Shown one piece after another: positions 6,601-8,874 of a DNA stretch of 8,874 nucleotides. A program made the position numbers and the translations under genes. This DNA comes from Bacilli bacterium (GTDB lineage: Bacteria > Bacillota_I > Bacilli_A > RF39 > UBA660): assembly GCA_017888105.1 (NCBI GenBank), contig JAGHGS010000108.1, positions 1 to 8,874 on the forward strand, given 5' to 3'. The notes below the pieces were generated by a model that was not told the DNA's origin, did no database searches, and worked only from the letters and a program-made list of their open reading frames with translations. The stretch's first letter is position 1, and the number at the start of each line of letters is the position of its first letter.

Positions 6601-6689
6601 ATATTTGTATCACCTTCAACGATAGCTAAACACTCATAAAATATGATTCTATTCATTTTTGATATTTTTCTATTTATAAATAAATCCAT
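6597..6689 (-). CDS. 30-residue microprotein
   Basis: The frame starts with ATG at 6689, preceded by AAAGGAGGAG with a good spacing, one of the strongest ribosome-binding sites in the window, and ends in TGA overlapping the next ATG (6597-6600). The protein is basic at the N-terminus (INRKISKMNR, 5-14), then hydrophobic (IIFYECLAIV, 15-24), and ends in EGDTNI. It is too short for a domain call; the hydrophobic middle could be a short amphipathic or membrane-associated helix. The strong site makes it the probable entry point for ribosomes for the downstream chain to virD4, whether or not the peptide itself acts. Confidence 0.6.
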   Translation of the reverse strand: MDLFINRKISKMNRIIFYECLAIVEGDTNI

Positions 6690-6706
6690 TTTACTCCTCC
6701 TTTATT

Positions 6707-7183
6707 TTAAATTTGCATTTCAGAATCATAAGCATTATTTTGAACTAATTTTTCATTAATTATATCCCAATCTTTTAATGCTCTGATTATAAAATTATAT
6801 TCTCTGCTTTCAATTTTCCCAGTAATTTTCTTATTATAAAAGATTTTAGTATAGTGTAGATATTTTAAAAAATTGATTAAATCGCATCTCACAGATGAAT
6901 TATCTATATTTTTATTAATCTGAGATAATTTTATATTTTTAAATAAGTTATCAGACAGTATATACTCCGACAAATAATCTTCTATATGTTCATTAAGAAT
7001 TTTCAAAAGTGATTTTCCATTAATAAATCTTTCGACATCATATTCATCAAAGCCATAATTGTATAACAAATTAGCACTCCTAATCATTAAAAAATCTTTA
7101 TTACATATAATAGGTTCATGTTTATCGAGTCTATTATGATTCAGACTATTTTCTTTAAAATAGTTGGTTTTCATCTTTCGCAT
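6707..7183 (-). CDS. Hypothetical protein, 158 residues
   Basis: I do not recognise this protein. It is soluble and helix-rich, with an early basic/polar part (1-30), a patch SANLLYNYGFDEYDVERFINGKSL in residues 36-59 (key features GFDEYDVERF), and a C-terminal half rich in Lys, Ile and Tyr. Cysteines are few and not paired as a metal site. The ATG at 7183 follows AAGGAG with about seven bases between, and the gene overlaps the 3' end of the preceding paralogue gene by 29 bases in another frame. A second in-frame ATG four codons on is also possible. It ends 17 bases before the 30-residue gene, so it is probably in the same transcript as the virD4 cassette. Confidence 0.7.
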   Translation of the reverse strand: MRKMKTNYFKENSLNHNRLDKHEPIICNKDFLMIRSANLLYNYGFDEYDVERFINGKSLLKILNEHIEDYLSEYILSDNLFKNIKLSQINKNIDNSSVRCDLINFLKYLHYTKIFYNKKITGKIESREYNFIIRALKDWDIINEKLVQNNAYDSEMQI

Positions 7184-7844
7184 ATGACTGCTCCTTATAA
7201 TCTTTTACAAAATCGTTTGTAGATGTTAAACCTTCAACCCATTTAATGATTCCTCTATCATCATATTTATTAACGTAATCTCGAATAACATTTTCGTTTT
7301 CATATCTGTCAATATAAGCATAAAAATCTTCAATAGTATTATCTATATCCATTAATTCTTGATTGCTTAAATTTTCTTTTAATTTTTCACCATCATAAAC
7401 ACCATTTAAATAACGAAAAGGCTCATGATCCACATTATTATTAACTTTACTTATTAAAGTGCCTTTAAAATACGAATCTACAAAACTATTCATTCTGATA
7501 GAATTGTATTTACAATATTTTTCTGAAATATATTTTATCAGCATACCACTATGATCCATCGACACATCATTTTTAAAAAGCGAATCTATAAATACACCGC
7601 CAAAAGCATCTTTTTCAATACTTTCATCCATTAATTTCATAGCTGCCTTTGTATTCATATAAACATAATAATCGTCAGTACAGTAGTAATAACATATATC
7701 ATTATCACAATACATTAAACTGCATTCCCTTCTTAAAGCATTATTATTACTTAATTTCATATTCCAATCGTCTTTTGAACGTTCCTTAATTCTTATTGGA
7801 ATTTTATAATTTAATACAGTACTCATTATATCTAGTTCATTTAT
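7155..7844 (-). CDS. Shorter tandem paralogue of unknown function (229 residues; 223 from ATG)
   Basis: Residues are numbered from the ATG at 7826. The centre (37-121) aligns without gaps to residues 47-131 of the 331-residue neighbour, with a little over half of the positions identical. Shared patches are YCDNDICYY, YMNT, SL..ND.S.D.SG.LIK and KY..YNSI.MN. A later patch IKWVEGLTSTNDFVK (194-208) matches AVKWLEGVVSTEGFVK. The C-terminal region of the neighbour beyond about residue 230 is missing here. The 5' end is unusual: the ATG at 7826 is about 24 bases from its GGGGGG site, while six codons upstream an ATA (7844-7842) lies exactly six bases from that site. Reading from it gives INELDI before the ATG, which aligns residue by residue with MKELNI of the paralogue. 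I therefore propose the ATA start. The function is unknown; no signal peptide or membrane helix is seen. Confidence 0.75.
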   Translation of the reverse strand: MNELDIMSTVLNYKIPIRIKERSKDDWNMKLSNNNALRRECSLMYCDNDICYYYCTDDYYVYMNTKAAMKLMDESIEKDAFGGVFIDSLFKNDVSMDHSGMLIKYISEKYCKYNSIRMNSFVDSYFKGTLISKVNNNVDHEPFRYLNGVYDGEKLKENLSNQELMDIDNTIEDFYAYIDRYENENVIRDYVNKYDDRGIIKWVEGLTSTNDFVKDYKEQSYAKDENQLF

Positions 7845-7850
7845 ACATAT

Positions 7851-7856
7851 CCCCCC
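7851..7856 (-). promoter_or_regulatory. Ribosome binding site pointing to an ATA start
   Basis: AAAAGGGGGG on the minus strand (7851-7860) ends six bases before ATA at 7844. An ATG at 7848-7846 lies too close and gives only a three-codon frame; the in-frame ATG at 7826 is 24 bases away. The paralogue alignment independently places the first residue at the ATA. Confidence 0.5.
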
Positions 7857-7873
7857 TTTTTATACATAATCTG

Positions 7874-8869
7874 TTATATTTGCATATCTTTCTTTAAACT
7901 ATCTTTTAAATCTAACATATCATAGATTTTTTCTATTTCTTTGCAAACCATTTCTACTCCATTCCACGCTTTTGTTTCTAAAATGATTTTAGTTTTATCA
8001 TCAAAAGTTATTTCTGTTAAATAAGCACCATCTTTCATCCCGTTTATAGTATCAAGATATTTAAATGAAATGTCTAAATCTTCTAATATATCTTGGTACA
8101 TTGAAGAAAGAGAATATAAGCCATAATCATCATCGCTTCCATATTTCATTAAATCTTTAATGTTATGATTATCAAAGTATTTTTTAACAGCTTCTTGAAT
8201 AAAATTCTTTTCCTTGAAACATTTTACAAAGCCCTCTGTTGATACTACCCCCTCTAGCCATTTTACAGCATTAGAATTTCCATATTTAGTTATATAATCA
8301 TTCATAGTATCTTGTTCACCCATATATTTAAATTTGTAAGACAAATAATCCTTCACAACTTTTTCAAGTTTTACAAGTTCCCTTTTATTAAGTTCTCTCT
8401 TTAGAATATTGTAATTGCCAAAACGAGAAATACAACACAAAGGATCGTAGTCATTAATAGCACTTTCTAAAATATCTTTAAAATAATCCGTAATGTAACA
8501 GTTCATTTTTATAGAGTTGTAATTTTTATATTTATAGGCAATTTCTTTGATTAGTTTACCACTATAATCTATTGAAATATCGTTTTCGGAAAGAGAATTT
8601 ACATTTATTGCTCCAAAGCTATCATGAGCAAAATTTTCATTCATTTGTTTTATTGCTTGATTAGTATTCATATAAAGATAATCACCATCAAAGCAATTGT
8701 AATAACAAATATCATTATCGCAATATAATAACTCGTTTTTATTATCTAACATTATTGTTTCTAAATAAGATTTATCTCCTAATAATTCATCAGGACAATC
8801 AAGATATTCTTTTATAACTAAAGGTATTTTATATTCATTTATTAATTGTTTAATATTTAATTCTTTCAT
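7874..8869 (-). CDS. Longer tandem paralogue of unknown function, 331 residues
   Basis: I do not recognise the family. Two regions can be seen. Residues 1-222 form the part shared with the downstream 223/229-residue gene, including YKIP..IKE (13-21), YCDNDICYYNC (49-59), YMNT (66-69), NSIKMN (118-123) and KWLEGVVSTEGFVK (203-216). Residues from about 230 to 331 are unique and include LTEITFDDKTKIILETK (284-300), which looks like a small beta sheet, and a Lys/Glu-rich C-terminal helix. The Cys/Tyr-rich CDNDICYYNC patch with conserved cysteines could be structural. The protein seems cytoplasmic. The start is ATG at 8869, agreeing with the paralogue alignment; its ribosome-binding site lies outside the window. 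It is 29 bases from the ATA start of the neighbour, which suggests tandem duplication followed by loss or gain of the C-terminal domain. Confidence 0.8.
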   Translation of the reverse strand: MKELNIKQLINEYKIPLVIKEYLDCPDELLGDKSYLETIMLDNKNELLYCDNDICYYNCFDGDYLYMNTNQAIKQMNENFAHDSFGAINVNSLSENDISIDYSGKLIKEIAYKYKNYNSIKMNCYITDYFKDILESAINDYDPLCCISRFGNYNILKRELNKRELVKLEKVVKDYLSYKFKYMGEQDTMNDYITKYGNSNAVKWLEGVVSTEGFVKCFKEKNFIQEAVKKYFDNHNIKDLMKYGSDDDYGLYSLSSMYQDILEDLDISFKYLDTINGMKDGAYLTEITFDDKTKIILETKAWNGVEMVCKEIEKIYDMLDLKDSLKKDMQI

Positions 8870-8874
8870 TTTAA

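Larger units (their letters stand above)
140..8874. mobile_element. Partial integrative conjugative/mobilizable element (serine-recombinase type)
   Basis: A large serine recombinase gene lies at the terminus against an interrupted host gene, and further in lies a VirD4/TraG coupling ATPase embedded in short, chained genes of unknown function. This layout is typical of ICEs and IMEs of low-GC Bacillota that use a serine integrase (Tn4451/Tn5397-like in integration mode). No relaxase, VirB4, VirB6 or lytic transglycosylase is seen here, so either they lie to the right or the element is mobilizable only. The right end is outside the window; the left limit is the inferred junction near 140. Confidence 0.7.

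Noticed and set aside
6707..7885. The 331-residue and the 158-residue proteins both end in MQI, with nearly identical last 12 bases.
   Set aside because: The similarity does not extend upstream or downstream, so it is probably chance and not a duplication remnant.
1..8874. Search for tRNA or rRNA genes, CRISPR arrays, insertion sequences, oriT-like repeats and strong terminators.
   Set aside because: No cloverleaf, regular repeat series, transposase or GC-rich hairpin with T-run was seen by eye; a structure-aware search could still find an oriT.

Overview
The window is strongly AT-rich, every convincing gene lies on the minus strand, and the genes are packed with short overlaps and G-rich Shine-Dalgarno sites. 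TGA is used as a stop and Trp is TGG, so this is the standard bacterial code. Together with the protein families this suggests a low-GC Bacillota genome (an AT-rich gut-type Bacilli or Clostridia lineage); the species cannot be named from the sequence. Nearly all of the window is one end of an integrated conjugative or mobilizable element (ICE/IME).

Left edge (about 1-139): a frame on the minus strand encodes a piece of a host protein that looks like the variable C-terminal region of surface or pilin-like proteins of low-GC Bacillota. Its frame hits a stop at 140-142 and is then replaced by element DNA, so this is probably the integration junction. The large serine recombinase gene (87-1847) sits at this end and reads across the junction, so its last roughly 16 residues and its stop codon come from host DNA.

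Middle left (1907-3776): a 47-residue SHOCT-like microprotein stands just upstream of the recombinase gene. Before it come three chained genes of unknown function (110, 178 and about 246-257 residues), the largest with a four-cysteine zinc ribbon.

Centre (3778-6689): a coupled cassette of four genes, in transcription order a 30-residue microprotein, a 45-residue cysteine-rich microprotein, a stand-alone serine-resolvase fold lacking the catalytic serine, and a VirD4/TraG-type coupling ATPase. The ATPase marks the element as conjugation-related; no relaxase or mating-channel gene is visible, so these must lie to the right, or the element borrows them.

Right (6707-8869): two tandem paralogues of unknown function (331 and 223-229 residues) and an unrelated 158-residue protein.

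The most notable points are the degenerate resolvase coupled to virD4, the microprotein cassette, and two genes whose ribosome-binding sites and (in one case) paralogue alignment point to AUA and AUU start codons rather than ATG/GTG/TTG. All genes read from right to left and most are translationally coupled, so much of the window may be one operon ending near the recombinase, which may also have its own promoter.
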